Notes: a model not told the origin generated them from the letters alone. Shown: positions 23,788-38,302, counted from the first letter of the stretch. The stretch is 64,000 nt of DNA from Coriolopsis trogii (GCA_020543525.1 JAHYIO010000006.1:248001-312000); one strand, 5' to 3'. Numbers and translations: made by a program.

Positions 23788-26690
23788 TGGGACGGGATGA
23801 TTGGAGGCTATGTCCGGCAAATTAAGAGGAGAGACGGCCTGGCGTGGATGGATCGGGGGGTGGTGGGAGACAGGGAGGGCTGGGGAAGCGGATATCCTTC
23901 TATATGTCCTCTTTTACTCCAGCTGCCGGGACCCTGGACGGGCGCATGACAGCGCACGCTTCGCAGGGCCTGGCAGAGTCTTGCTCAGATCCACCTGAAT
24001 ATCTGCCGCGCTCATCCCCTCCAATATGACCCGGTGCTTCTTATCGCCTTATACGGACAGCTTCTCCAACTGATTCGCAGCGAAGCGCTGCCCCGCCCTC
24101 CTCGTACGTACTCACACAACAGCCAGATCCCGCTCCTCTTCGCCATCCAGATCCTGTCTGAATCCCGTCAGGAACATCTCCCCGTCACTGCGACGAGTCC
24201 CATATCAGTCTTCGTCCCACTCGCCCCGCTCCAATCCGTACCAGTCCTATCAGCCCCCGGTATTCTTCCCGCACCACCTTTGGCCCGCGCTCGCCATCAT
24301 CCCTCCTCGCTCCTCGCCCGGATGGGAAGCCCGAGTCCAAGCTCGCTGCGAACTGCCCATACTGCGACTCCGTCCCGGGCGGCGCACATTCCCTACACGC
24401 GGTGCGGAACGTTGCACCGACTCCTGGCCTCCATACATGTTGCCTCGACCCTGTCATATATTCGATCCGCGGCGTGAATCGTTTCGAGCTTTGTCGCTTA
24501 TCCAGCATCTCCCTCCCGGTTCTCTGTCGCATTGGCACAGAGCCCACTCACGCCGCCTTTCCATACTCCTGTCCTGCGACGCTCCGAGGGTCAGTGCGCG
24601 CAACTACATTGAATGCTACCTGCCTTTCACCCTTGAATCCGCACGCCGCGTTGTGCATCTCATGGTACCGTAGATGACCAATGTGATTTTGGTGGTCAAC
24701 TTGGCATAGGCGGCTAATTAAGAGTGTGGCCAACCTGGCGCCCATAGCAACGTTACGTAATGACCGGGTGGCGCTCTTCCTTCTCAATCTGTCGATCAGA
24801 CGGCGGCGCGGCCGTGCGAAACCATCCCGTTGCCCTTACTGGGTAATCCGCTGCGGCCTATTCAGAGCGCGAGCCTCCACTCCATCCTGGCCATCTGCGA
24901 CATACATATCAAATCACTCGTTGCAGTACGCATTGACTCCCCTCGACCACCACGGACATCAAGCGGGTCCAGCTCCTTCATCTCTCGAAAACCCTCGCGC
25001 GCTAACCCCTATCTCGCCGCGTCAGCCAATCAAAGACTTGGTGCGCATTGTCCTCTTCCGGCTCGCACATCTTCGTCCTTGCTTTATTCCCCGGTCTGTC
25101 CTATCCCCGCCGCCCCAGCCTCGGTCTTCGTCACTCTGGTGGTGGTGCATCTATCTTGCTTATGGCGCGCGTTACACACGATCCAGGGTTGCTACGTAAC
25201 GCGGCACTCTCTCTGTCCGCAGGTTCCTGTTCCAAGCTCCGACACACGCTCAATAGCTGGATCCGAGTCAGCCACACGACCGTCTGCCCCGAGGACGGTG
25301 TTATAATGGAACTCCAGCCCAGTCCGAGTCGCAACCAGGGGCAGACGGCCTGGCCCATGCACACAGCCGAATAACCGATGTATGCTCGACGTTACGCGGC
25401 CGTGCCCGCTAGCGAGCTCGATGGTGCCCACCCGAGCCGGCGGACCAGCGCATTGCTACCTCGAGCTGGGACGGTGGACATGGCAGCGCTCCAGGACGGT
25501 ACTGTGGTCTCTGCGATGGGACGAATTGACGATGGCTTCCCGATCTTCTCGCGGTGAATATTTTCTGCGTCTCAGCTGCCTTCGATGCATATTATGGGCT
25601 GGGAACACCGCCCTTGCGGTTGATGTGCCGGGCAGAAGAGCCTGACGGGCATTCGCTATCTACTTATTTTCGCGCTGGGGCGTAAGACCATAGATGCATG
25701 GCGTTCCGTCGCGCTAGGACAAGGCTGTTCGATGACATCATCATAGAACACCGAGTTGTGTCGGACTCATTGAGGTATACGTAGAGGGTCCACTCTCTGC
25801 AGCCGGAGAGGATCGCCTGTCTATCACTTTTCCATACATCAATCATGCCGCTGCTCTTATCCGCTCGTACAACGTGGTGACTCGACTCGACTCGATTTCT
25901 CTCCAGAGTTCATGCTCACGACTCCGCGACCGAGAAGCCTCTCAATGAATAAAGTTGAACACACGGGTGAGATCGCTTCTCCATCTCCGCCATCGGCATC
26001 AGGGGTTCCGGCCTGATCTGTAGCTTGATTCTTCCAGGTGCCCTATACGCATGTCTTGGAGCAAGGTACTCGTTATCACCCTACACGCATTCTAGGCTGA
26101 TGTCACCCTCTAAAAGACTCGGAGGGAGGAAGCGGGGTCTATGTCATGGGTATGTTCGAGGACGCGCCGTCGCACCGCCGAAGCCACCCGAACGGGTCTT
26201 CCACCGGAAGAAGCACCGTCTGCAGGGTCCCGCTGATATATGACTGAATGGGGACGCTACCACAACGGGCTCTACAGGCATACGGCGTCTCCCTCTGGAC
26301 TCTGTGCTGGTATGTCGGATGTGGTTGTCGCGCCGTTGTGATGGGGGTGCGTCCACGATCCGTGTTTCACCATGATGAGAGAAGCCTAGCCGCCTGTCAG
26401 TGATTGACACCTCTCCGTCGTGACTCGTCCAGACCACAGCGACTCCTCAATCATCCTCAACCTGCCCTGGAACTTCTTTCCGTGCTATTCTGGACGGCCG
26501 CACGAGTGTCGGACGATGGCCTGCTCTATCTTGCTGGCTTTTCCATCGGCGGCGTTCTTTGGTCCCAGGAGGTGGACGATCCCTGTCTCAAGTTTCAGGC
26601 CAAATATACTACGCACCTGGCATCCTCTCGAGCTTTAGACGACCGCCGCTGGTAACCCCACATGGCCCTGTCACGTACGGCTCGCTTGTC
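23788..26690. other. no gene recognised
   Basis: Frames of 60-160 codons exist on the plus strand (for example 24034-24477 and 24726-25306), but codon content and continuity do not convince. The first 200 bp or so form the upstream region of the Ser/Pro-rich gene. No match to the opposite arm was noticed. Confidence 0.35.
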
Positions 26691-29600
26691 GAAGGAAGCA
26701 CCTGGGCGCAGTGCCTTCATACTTCCAGTCTTGGACCTCTGAGCCTGGACCGGTTACAGACTCATGAACTAGCGGCTGGCGGGGCGACGAGAGGATACCC
26801 TGCCCTGACGCGCACGAACGTTTGTCCGGCATGCGAGAGGTACCCGGCGAGCGGGCTGTCTCCAGCCGTCAGCTCTGTGAAAGCTCGCTGTGTGAACGCG
26901 CGCTCGCTCACGCTTTATACTTACGCGCTCACTACCGTCAATGCTGTCCCGCGGCAGATTTGATTGTCGGCAATGTCCGAGAGCCATCCTCAGATCTCAC
27001 TCTCAGTCTTGTTTTCTTCCATTTCCGATTTAGCCTCCTGCCGTCGACGTCCTCTCCTCCTCGTCGAGGTGGCCCTTCTCTCGCCGCACAGCGTACGCGG
27101 ACGACGAGGGCCAGAACCGAGGCATCAGCCGCACTGGGACCGCACACGAAAGCAAGAACGAAGCTTTAGCAGCGGCGAGGTTTAATGACCGAGCCTCGGA
27201 CGTTCTCATCCCTTCGCGGCAGCAGAACGAGGCACGCAGGACCGTCCACAGGGCTTCCGAGTTGGTATTGGCCGTGCCCGGATCGCGCAGGTCCGTTATT
27301 CCAGCCCGCGCCGGGTGCAGAGGATGCAAAACATGCGCGACGGAACCTTGTGCCCGCGCGCCGCCTGCAGGTGAGCAGCCAGCCGCGGTTGTCTCGTCAT
27401 ACCGTCAGGTTTAAGACAGCAGCTGAGCGTGCCCCTCTCTTGGTAGCGTTCACTTGGACCCGGGGGTTGGCCCAGGGGAGAGGAGCCTATGTGGCCATGC
27501 TCCTGGGGCTCGGACAACGCTACGTAATGGACCCTGCGTCGGGCATAGCAAATGCTTAGCTTCATTGCTCGAGTGTACAGTACCTCAGCGAGGTGGTGTG
27601 CTCAGGGAGTCCAAGTGCCCTCTCGCGTTGGACATGATGCTGGGCCAATGTTGTACGTACGCTTGCCACACCGCTGCCGCGAGCCCTCGAGATGACTTAC
27701 CGACGTTCATGATGACACCAGGTTGGAGTTTTATGTTATGCGCTGGCTATGGGACATACGTGTCGGGGCGTGAGTTGCGCAAGTACCATATCGAGCCGTC
27801 ATAACTGTCATGTGGACGTGAGAGGGAGTACAGGGAGTGCAAATCACCTCGAGAAGCCGATCGCTGATTGCAGACCGGCAAAGGACACGGGCCGCAGGTG
27901 CAACATCGTCAATGCACTCCTCAAGCAGTTACCACAATGTCTACCGCCATCTCTAGACGTGGCATATCTCGATCCGCGATGAGCAGCAAGTGCTAAATAG
28001 CCAAGGAGTCGGTGAGCTCACCCTCTAATGCTCCCGAAATACCGCAGCCCCTCCCGTTCATCAAAAGGGCCAAGTCAGCTTGCACCTCCGCCCGAACATC
28101 ACACTCCGACAATCATGAAGAGGCGCGCGTGGTGCGTGGCCCGTGCGCCGTCGCCGGAAGCCCGTGGCCCATGGTCCGCGGGTGAGGGCGGTCGAGACCT
28201 TGGGCGAGCTTCTCTTCGCTTCGCGCTTTCAACCTTGTTTTAGGCTGATCAGTAGGCGTTGTCCGCCAACGTGCCTGCTCCGCCCTGCACTCGTGCGCAC
28301 GACCTGTCGCCGTTCGGCATCTCGTCCAATGTCGTGCCGGGCATCCCTTGCTAGTCTTGCGACGACCCGTGGCTGTATCATACAACCCAGACGCTATCCC
28401 CGAGATGGCCGCAGGAGGCAGCTGTCCGCGACTTGAGCCTCCTACTTGATCCCATCCAATAGAGAGTTGAGTTGGTCCATACCTGCTATGCTCCGCAGTG
28501 CAACATACTCACACGCGCTCATGCATCATGATGGAGATTGTGGCGCTCGGGATTCTGCGTGTGCTAATGCCATCCGTTCCGCACTCCTCTGTCGATTTGG
28601 CTTTTTTTGCCTCGCGATCCTGCGCTCGACCTAGGCAGCACATCGCGCCTTCCATCGGTATGCGAATGCGCGCCGCTAATGTGTACGTATTCTCACTCGT
28701 AGACCGACGCCGTGCTGTCGTTGTCGGGTCTAACCTCGTTCTCAGATGCGCCCGCGACATGGACTCCGGCACGACCGCCCCCATGACCGCCATACGACCA
28801 CTGGCGTGTCGTCATTGCGTTCAGGGCCGAGTCACTGACAAGATTGACAGGCTGACGAGACTACAACGCCACCATCGAGGCGGAGTAAGACGCTACAACT
28901 CGCAACCTTCCAACTTTGCACTCGGGAGCCGCGCAGGGAGGACCGGACGGGCCGGCATGGCTATCCCTGTCCCGAATCTCCGCCGCCAGTCACGCATCAT
29001 GTTCTGCTTGGACTGCATGATGGACCAGCTCCTCGCGTCTCGAGCGCGGTTTGTCGCCGTCTTCGCAGGTTCCTCTCGCGCTCACACCTTACCGAATCGT
29101 TCCTAGTCCCTACTCTTGCCAGCCGCCCGTCGCGCCCACCGGTACGGCTTACAGACCCACGCCCGGCAACGTGGCTCGTCACCGTTTGCGACCGCACCAA
29201 TCACCACGTTCTCCGACGGCTTCTCCCGTTCACTGTGGAATGTACTATCAGAGGCCATGGCAGCGGTATTTGTCTTCCCGTACCGGACGTTCGGAACATA
29301 ACCCTCCTGCGCCCTCCTGGTGCCGTTCAAGTTGTTCTCCGCTCCAACTCATAACCGAGCAGTTTGCCATCCATGATGGGACGTCGGTGGGTCAGCGTAC
29401 GAGGCGAGAAAGCGGGTGAGTTGTGCGAGCATGGCCTATGTGATTGATGATGTACGGCGGTGACTAGACTGAGTGCTTCTTATACATACCGTGCAGGTTC
29501 TTCGTCATATGGCAGATTGGAGCTTCGCATCTGCATCACGTGTTGTGGTACCCTGACGCACGCCCTTTGCTCTGTGATTCTACCCGGAAACCTAATGCAG

Positions 29601-32600
29601 AGTCATTCGGTTCGGAGGATTACAACAACTTACAAGTGGCCAACGAAGCTACACGGTCGGCCTGGACTCATCGGAGGTCGTAAAGGGAGGCAAACCAGCA
29701 CCTTGGACACTACCCCGAGCGAGCAAGACACCCAACGTCCGGTTTACTCTCAGAATGGGTGCCACACGGTCCACAGCTCGCTAGCATGCGTCGGAGCTAG
29801 TATTCACCTCTTCGTCATCGAAGAGTCGGATGCGGACGGTGTTCAGATCTCCCGCCATCGCGGCGATGGACGACTCGCATGGCGGACTAGAAGCTCCGCG
29901 CACTCTCGCTGGCCGGGAGACTTCATCCTCCCGACGGGCCGAACGGTCGGGGCGCGGTGAACTGCACGAAATAATCCGGATCTATCGAACCTACCGTGGC
30001 TGTCAGAGCCTGATCGGGCGCACAGATGTTGCCGCTCTTGCGACGACTGGGGGGGGGGGGTCTCTCCTCGGGCGATGTCGCTCTCTTCCTCTGGTCCTGG
30101 CAGGCGGCGCGGAGGGGCATCGATAGGCTCTCGAACCTTAAACGCACGATCATCTCACTGATCTTGTGGCGATGCAGTGGAACGCTTGCTTGCAATGCAA
30201 CGGAGGATCGCTCGCGCTCCGTTGTCAGCGACTCGGTGGTGCCAAACCTCCCCCTCCCTCCCCCATCTCAATGCGCCGAGCCACGGCAGTGAGCTCCACG
30301 AATACGCATGAGGGGCCTGTCGATATCGTCGCGTACACACGAGCTGTCGCCGCTGACGGTCAAATGACGAACAGGCTCACACGAAAGCAGGTACGAGCGT
30401 TACACGCTTCGCTGACATTGTAATTTTGACTCACGCTCCCGCGCGCCCATCTTCCCGTGCACCCGGGCCCTCTCGACAAGGGCGCAACGTTCAGCGCGCG
30501 ACAAAGTGGGTTGGCGCAGCACTCCGCGCACGCATCTCGATGGAGAAGAGACCGTTGGATAGGAGCCTTTCCGACGGTGGACGTCGAGCCTCGAGGCATC
30601 CGAAGAAAACACTCACCGCATCCGACACTGCGGTCTCGATATCGAGACCCCTAAGGCCAGCCTTATCCCCCTTGGCTTCCGATGAGGCGCTTGTTCGCAT
30701 CCCACATGCTGGACCGCAGCTGCAGCCTGAGCCTTGTCACCATGGTGTTCTTCTGGTGTCCTGTGCGTTCACGTCGGGCTTCGGCGTGATCAGGTGCGTA
30801 CCTTCCGTGATGATTGTGCTGCACATCGGTGTACTGGACTCGCATGTAACAATGTTCCGTCCACCAGGGTTGACCGCCGCTTCGTCGACTCTCGCATGGT
30901 TGCGTGTTGCTTACGTGAACTCGGGATTCCGTAGTCTTTCCAAGGCCCGCAAGGACACACGCCATCGCCAGAGATGCAGCAATGGCGTGACGCAAGGCCA
31001 GGAAGAGCCGGAGCGAGCGAACGAACACGAACGAATACGAGATGATCGCGTCTCTTTTCGTGACGTTTGAGACGGGACCAGAGCGCAGCTTTTCCGCATC
31101 ATATCGAGCCGAGGAGCACTCGAGGCAGCCACACGAACGTCGCGGGCTCCTAACCCGTTCCTGTCAGACTCCACGGCTGTGGGAGTCTGGGCAGTGGTAG
31201 CGAGCCTCGTGCGCCGTCGCTGTCACCGCTGTCCTCCCCGGGAGTTGGGCGCGGGTGCTTCCGGGATCCGGTGGCGTGGAGCCGACTATGCTGCTATCTG
31301 GACGACGTGTGGTGCGGCATATGGGTTCTGTGAGCATCCAGCACAGGGCGCGGAGAGAGCGCGGGGTACGGCCGGCGACCTTCGCACAAGAATTGTCGTC
31401 TGTGGCTCTCGCAGATTAGGTATGTAGTCTGGATCTATCACTTTGATGCTACCGGTGACACTCGAGGCGCGTCCGAGTCCGTTAGGTCTTCTGCTAGCTG
31501 CCACAAGATCGGAACTTGAACAGACCGTGATGGTCAAGTATGCTCGCGAAGACTTTGCACGGGCGGTGAGTAGCATCTCTGTCTGAACTATGATCTCGGA
31601 AATGCATCCCATGATGGCATCTATCTTCTATGTCTCCAGTTGATGGTTCTCGGGCGCGATATCGTGCATGAATATCGGCCACTGTCGGTGCTGCAAGCGC
31701 CTTCACCCAGGCTCGTGCGCGAACGGGTTGAACGAATATCATAGAGATGTCGGCGGCGAGCAGATTCCGGTTCGCGACTGCGTGCGCCGGGGGTGAGGAC
31801 GACATGCGTATCTATGATATCCTGCGCGAAGACACACCAGCGCGAACGCCAACCGCGAGCGCGTCCGCGCACGAAGACGCTATGTTACTTCTCACACAAC
31901 ACGGCTCTCGCATCGACAAACTTTGTGGGCGTGTAGTATCTGATGTGTCGTCTTGCATCCGCAGAGCAGCGTCTCTGTTTCTGTCTTCTCATGTCTGATT
32001 TTGATTGATATCATAACGGCTCACACAGGCCCCGAATGTTGACACGAGCGCGAACCAGACGAGACTCGAGTGCGAGGGACCACACAGGCGCGTCTTCCGC
32101 AGCTTGTGCTCCAATGGTGTTCACCGACTGCTCGCCATATCCCTGCCTCGATGGATGCCCGGCTATCCTCCCGACACCGAGCGCGGACGCGTGTGCCCAG
32201 CGCGAGTCTTGCGCGCCCTCAACCGTTCTTCTCAACGTTCATTGGAGGCCACCCAGCGACCCGCCCGTGTCATCCCGACTTCCCCGCCACGGACACCCGC
32301 ATCGAACACGCAGGCGCTGCGAGAGGGAGCGCTACAGAACGCCTTCCCCACTGTGCGGGGCTCGAGAGGAACTGTCAGCGTACCGGGCAAGTCCGGGCTG
32401 TCAGATTTGCTCATGCCACACTGTGGAAGCTTCGACGCGCCGCGTTCCCCTCCTCGCCTCGCCTGTCGCCCGTAGAGCGGTCCGCAACGTGTCTCAAAGG
32501 CTAACGGGCTTTTACCGGTCGACGCACTGTCTTGGGGCAAAGGAGCGTGGGCGCTCGACGCCTCGGCAGGATCCATCGTACGGATGGAGTGCATCGTGTG

Positions 32601-34080
32601 AGTGACGTCGCAGCAGGGCCGGGTGTGCGGGGATTGAAATGACGTTGACTTGGAAGAGAGACACAGGGGACCTATCGAGCGAGCCGAGTTTGCGACTCGC
32701 ACCCCTTGTCACTGGGATACTCTCATGAGCTGCCATACCGCCAGGGATTTTACGTCTATGCGGCCCCACTCGCGAGACGCGCGGACGAGGGCGAGTCGTA
32801 TCTTGGCTCGCTCTTCTTCTTTCTGTCCATCTCGCTTGTTCCCCGCTCTGCGCTCGCTTGGGGTGCTGTGGGTTTTGGAACGGTTCGCCGCGCGATTCGC
32901 TGCGATCGTCTGCTCCGAGAAGAGACGGACTCTGGGTGGGGATCTGAAGCGGTCGTCGGTTGTCCTTCCAAGGAAGGCCACGCAGGTAAATTACCGCGGA
33001 GAAGGACTCGCTTCCACGCGCTATTCGAATGGATGGTGCGTGAGGGGGGGCGGCCTGGTCTCTCTATCCATCTTGGAACACGATCCGCCGGTCCACAGTA
33101 CACGCACCCTGCAGCGGGCCGTTCTCCAGGAGGATCTGCCGAGGGCTTTTTGGGCCTAGACGCGTCGCTCTCGCGTAGGTCCTCATGTACACGCTCCCAG
33201 AATACCCGGCTATAGTGACCGGCGATACGCACATGCCGCGTATGGTTGAATGGGCTTCCGCTCCACTGGTATGTTAGCAGCGGTTGAGCGGGGCGTGTGG
33301 GCGCAGAGATCGCATGGAAGATTACTGCACCCGTACGTGTGCCATGACCGCCCTGCCCTGGCCCTTAGCCACTGGTAGGCAGAAGGACCGGATCGGTCTC
33401 CAGGCTCCATGCCTATCCATGGTTGCGGGGAATGCTGGAGGGCGTGTCGCTCGACTCCCGGGTAATGGAACGTGGGGGAAAGGTGGTCTGCTTGTCCGTC
33501 TTCCAATAACTTGCAATTGGTGGCCAAGAGGTGGGTGTCAGTGCCCCGATGTCTTGGACGAGGGCCACTGGTAGGGGACTAACCTCCATCCGGGAGACTC
33601 GTTTACCCTTTTCGCTGGGACATCTTCCCGCCAGGATCGATACGTACCACGGGGCATCTCAAGCGGACACTTGGGACGCAGATCGCCTCCGAGAAGGCTG
33701 GCATTCCGGGACAATGCCATCCACGTGTCCGGTCTGCGTGGCGGTCTGAACGTGTGGGGGTCCAGAGGGTACGGAGACTTGTGTAAGTCGCCGGCGCATG
33801 CTGTCGGGTTTGCATGGGTCTCCTTCCGCGTATATGCATATGCTCCCATGCATCGGAGTTCCATACAGAGGGAAGAGGACAGTTGGGGTGCTGTGATGGC
33901 AATCGGTGCACTCCATGCGTAGCACACTTGAGCTTCTCCCGCATCCAAGCATCGGACATCGAACAAGACAACTGGTGGCGTTACTCGTCCGCCGTCCTAC
34001 CGGTTTCCGTCCACCGCATCTGACGATCTCGAAGTCAGCGTTTGTTTGTACCCAGCCTGAGCGGAGCCCAGCTGCCCAAA
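26691..34080 (+). repeat. right duplication arm, copy C of the arm repeat
   Basis: Collinear and inverted relative to 8476-16500, and parallel to copy B over 29990-34080. Anchors include: 30280-30370 with 46110-46210 (gtgagctccacga against gtgagttccacga); 31180-31260 with 46890-46970 (gagttgggcgcggg); 32000-32080 (the gattgatatcat...cacag splice-like boundary); 33640-33720 (atacgtaccacgggg, reverse complement near 10230); and 33950-34040 (an aaggcagacg/ccgcatccaa-type tract matching about 9120). It is clearly more diverged from A and B than those are from each other. A run of 11 Gs occurs at 30050-30061. All frames are broken, and no transposon protein motif was seen. Confidence 0.55.
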
Positions 34081-35640
34081 GGAAGCTCTCCATGTACTAT
34101 GCGGGCGATCTCTCCAAGTTGGCATTGGGCTGCTTTCGTCAGGTAAGTGGGGAATATTGGAGCGAGGTGTAGTCAGGCGTGCCGATGTGATTTGTGTGAA
34201 GGGGGTAAGCTCGGCGGACTCGAAGCAACGATCCGAGAAGAATGGGAACGCCTTGTACGTGTGGGTGGGCATGCGCTTTCCTGTAAACGATCTGAACACT
34301 GGAATTCAACACCGGATTGGACACCGATTGATGTTGTAGTAGGGCGTCTTTAGGGGAATACTTGCGTCTGTGCTCGACTGACTAAGTTCATAGTCGCACG
34401 ACTGTACTGCAACTTCAAGTATCTCAGGCATATGACATATACAGCGCTCTAGTAGCCAATAGCTGTCAGTTAATGGCGATAGAAAACAATGGCTGTTGAA
34501 TATTGTCCTCACGGATTCTGATCGTGGGAAAGTCACCTATGTTCTACGAGGCTTGCCGTTATTGGATGAGCGTTTGACTTACCAGAAAAGGATGATGTGC
34601 AGAGGCGCGCGGTGACGGGCAGTTCATTTTCACGCTCTTGACTCGCCGATCCCAACACTCGCCCTTCCTACGACGCATCAACACGATCTGCATGTGCTTT
34701 ACCTGCAGAAGGACAAGATAAATCTTCCCCATGCTCTCCGGTCCCATGCAAGAGATTCAGAGCGGGAGTGAGTCACCCCGGGGGCTCGACGCGCGTCCGA
34801 GTCGCGTGTCCAGTCGTTCCGCTCTCGTAGGTTTGTACTTGGTTGAGTCGCCTCTTAGCTACTGCCAGTGTAACACGCTGTGACGCAATCTGGGTTGCAG
34901 CTCTACTGCAGCAACTTCGACAGACGAGGACTTCCCTGCTCCCCATAGCTCCTCAGGCACGCCCAATCACCGCGCAGACATGAATGTATCCTCGCAATCT
35001 GTGCCTGCGTTGCACGGCCGGGTCATGAGTCTATGTGCGGCCGTGGGTAAGTCTACTGGAAGATCTTCTCCGTAGCATAGAGCATGAGGTACGCGCAATC
35101 GGCGCGGTAGACCCGTTTGACCCCTCCTCATTCGACGCGGAGATGGGGAATACGATCGTGAGTCCACTCTCTTGAAGATGCATTCGCATTCTGATTCATT
35201 CACGCTACTCACTCTTCTTGGTCACCGGTCATCACATAGAGTGCGGCTTCCTGTCTACAGTCGGCATACGTCGGAGAGTGATTCTCAGAAGGTAGGCGAT
35301 GCGTGGAGGCGGAGTTACCGTCTACTAGGCGCAAAGTGCGTCTTCCGGCCATCTTCTCGATACCAGCCAGTCGCGTTGGAGCTAACACGATTGCGGGAGG
35401 TTTGAGCAGATAGACTGCCATATCTGCTGCTGCACGGAAACCCAGAAGTCTGCCATGGTTCGTCCTACCCTCGACGTCGCTTCCGTTCTGCCTCGGGGAA
35501 TGGAACCATCCATGGACATTTGCCGACGGGAGCATTGCCAAACTGAAAGAGCAGGGTGGTGCTCGCCCTTTCCTCGGACGACGAAACAGAGGGTGCACAA
35601 CGTGTATCATAACACAGGTCAGTGATCGAGTACATTGCGA
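34081..35640. other. no gene recognised
   Basis: Short frames only. By position this should correspond to 7.5-8.5 kb of the other arm, but I could not align it reliably beyond 35640-35720. Confidence 0.35.
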
Positions 35641-36725
35641 TATTGAGCTCCTTCCCTCCAAATTGTCGTCCTGTCTGTGCAGGGACAGGACTATATCGCC
35701 ACCTGTGATGGTCATGGCATGCGTAGACAGGCGGTACGCTGTACCGACATCCCAGATTCGCGGATTGGAGGACGAGGACTAGTGTGACCGCCCATCAGTG
35801 GCTGGCAGAAGGCTGTAGCCCTGGACGCTAGGTCGTAGCTCTACTGCCTAAGGGGGCATTCAGGTGAGCACTCTCCCCACATCTTTGTTCGGCACCACGG
35901 CCTTCCAAGGTTGAGCGAGATTGCGTGGTTCGCGCTTTGCACGGGACTGCGTCTGGGACTGGAAACCAAGTCTCAGTAGCAGCCTTTGGATAGTACACGT
36001 CCAAGGTGTTGCGCACACAGTCCGTATGAACGCCGTTCTTTGTGGCCCATTTTCGCGAATATTGGTGGAGCTGTGCGCTCCCTAGGTGGGCTCATGCCAG
36101 TGGCCACCTCCGGGAAAGTGGAAGTGGGCCAATGGTGTCTCATCCAGGGAAACCGCGCGATCGGGGCCCCCTGCCTCGCAAATAGCGGACACACGGGCAG
36201 GTCGCTGCGGGCCGTGGCGGACCCGGACGATGAGACATCTCGTCGAGCTCCGCCGATGCACGCGGATGAGGGGGAGATGCGTGTCGTGCGGCGAGTTCTG
36301 AGATGGCCAGGTGGCCGCCGGTGGCGAAGGAGCCCGTGAAAGCACATCAGTGGTTGTGAGAGGCGCAGATCGTGCGCCGGTACATTGTATACTGTGCTGG
36401 ACATCATGTGGCCCGGCGCGCGTGAGGTGCGTGCCTTTGGGATGTGGCTGGCGAGCGGGAAGTCCTTTGGAACGGTGGTGGGAGCCTGTGGCGGACTACG
36501 GGGAGCTGGCCAGGATGCGGTGCCTGAGCACTAGGCTCTTGGAGATGAGAGGTCCGCGGATGGTGACAGACGTCTACTACTGCCAAAGTGACGTCGGTGA
36601 GGTGTCCTCCTAGGGCAGTGGAGGCTTCGAATGGGTTCAAATGAAAGTCCGACGAAGCCGGGTTCCTGGGACATGGTGCGGCTAGTGTCGGAGTTGAATG
36701 AGAGACAACGGGTCTGGCTCACAGT
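35641..36725 (+). pseudogene. decayed gene remnant, right copy of a paired block
   Basis: Reverse-complement partner of 6536-7480. Plus-strand peptide traces shared with the left copy include RRYIVYCA, SGHTGRSLRAVADPDDE...RRAPPMHADE and PGSWDMVR followed by NERQRVWLT. Stops and frame changes interrupt them. Function unknown. Confidence 0.5.
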
Positions 36726-37686
36726 CTGCGCTGTCTAATGCGGTCATTGTGACGAGCGCAGCGCAGGCGGGGCCCGCTGCTGAGAGGATCTGTGAGATCG
36801 TGCTCGTCTCGGTGCTGACAGAAAGTTTGAATGTTAAATGTGCCGTTGCCGGGGTCATTCAAGCTGCAATTTGTCGACAAATGGCATGATCGGCGTCCCG
36901 TGATGACATGATCGTTGCGCTCTGCGTCGTCACTCAGGCCGACAAGAGATTCCACACTCCACTTCTTCCGCTATCGAATTTCCATCACGTGTGTGCCGAT
37001 CTTCGCAAAGTGAGCCGGACTCTCGAGGGATCCAATGCCAGTTGAATGCACCTATGCCTGCACGAGGGCGGAGTATAGTTGACCGGGAGTAGTACGCGAG
37101 CTGAGTCTTGTGCCACGGACGGTTCAGTGGCCTTATGCCGCACTAGCTGTGCATGCTGGAGTCGTCATTCTACCACACTGATATAGATCAGGTTCTACTA
37201 ACATTGCTGAATTGCAGTATACTTACGTTCAACTGCTCTCGGTCCGATAGGCGGGACGATCCACTGAGTCAAAACGCCATTTGGATTGGATGGAAGAGGT
37301 AGAGAACTTAAACTCACTGTGAGTTCCCGTGGGGTCGCGGATGCACAAGCTGATCTTTCAATACGTACTATGTACTGAGGCGGTGAGACCTTCCTTGAGG
37401 ATGAGACACGTCTAAACTGGTATGCGACAGTCTCGCGAATGCATCGGACCCTGAGTGTGCGGAGAAGTCACAGAAATCACTTCGTCCTAGCTCAAACGAC
37501 AAGTATAACATGTTGTACAACTCTCAAACACGAGAATGGCTCTACCGGAACTTGCAGTCAAGCCGTGCTTGACTACCGGCTCATGACAGCTCTCCCTTCC
37601 GGCTGCAACGGCTACAAGAAGCGTGCGTTTCGTGAGTTCCGAGTTGACGAAGCGATCGTGAAGGATGGAACTAACTGAGGTCCTCC
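36726..37686. other. no gene recognised
   Basis: Short frames without splice support. The last part is the 3' flank of the minus-strand secreted-protein gene that ends at 37687. Confidence 0.4.
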
Positions 37687-38302
37687 TCAGGACAACACCT
37701 GAATCGACGCGGTGCCGGGAGTGTAGCAGAAGTTGTTGTTGAGGCGAGTCCCACACCCGTCGAGCGTGTTGCAGCTATGGCCGCACCCCGCGCGGTCGCA
37801 GAAGATGACGTTGCTCGTCGCGGACAGGCAGTTCGTGTCCGGCGCGTTCAGGCAGGTAGGCCCGCCCGTGTACACCGTGCACGGTGCACTGCACGAGTTG
37901 CCGGAGCGCTTGCTGCAGTACGTGACGGTCGTCGTTTGGGCGGAGCGCGCCTTGAGCGGGTTGAAGGGCTCGCCGATGAAGGTGAGGAGCGACGGGTCCA
38001 CGGAGCTGATCCATCGCACCATTTCCTCGTGCGTGACGATTCCTGCGGTGCCCTAAATGCGAGGCGTGGTGAGGGACCAGGAATGGAGTAGCAAAGGAGA
38101 GAGCGTCGAGGTACCTCGGCGTCGACTGCGTTGCTCAGCTCGTCGCTCTGTGAAAGTGAGGGTGGTCAGCACGATGTAAGCAGATCGGTAGAACGACAAC
38201 GAGATAGACCTTGGCCTCGAGGGTCGGGCTTGCATTCAGCGTAGCGGGAGCAAACGCGACGAGGGCGAAAAAGATAGCGGTGAACTTGGCGGTGAACTGC
38301 AT
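37687..38302 (-). CDS. small secreted cysteine-rich protein (10 Cys)
   Basis: Three exons on the minus strand, 38302-38210, 38147-38115 and 38052-37687, with two 62-bp phase-0 introns, encode 163 residues. The first exon is a signal peptide (MQFTAKFTAIFFALVAFAP...NA). The mature protein begins with an acidic segment and a THEEMVRWISSVDPS helix-like stretch, followed by a region with ten cysteines ending GCGTRLNNNFCYTPGTASIQ and VLS. An even number of cysteines and a short secreted chain suggest a disulphide-stabilised extracellular protein. No named family is recognised. A truncated relative of its C-terminus lies at 40352-40483, so the gene has been duplicated locally. It has no counterpart in the left arm at the expected position. 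A TATAAA box stands about 70 bp above the start. Confidence 0.85.

Noticed and set aside
23788..23820. Longer N-terminus for the Ser/Pro-rich protein starting with a TTG codon at 23820.
   Set aside because: A fungal nuclear gene should start at ATG; the first in-frame ATG is at 23787.
8476..34080. Assigning the arm repeat to a Gypsy, Copia, LINE or Helitron element.
   Set aside because: No reverse-transcriptase, integrase, RNase H, Rep/helicase or transposase motif, no long terminal repeats and no target duplications could be found; the class is left open.
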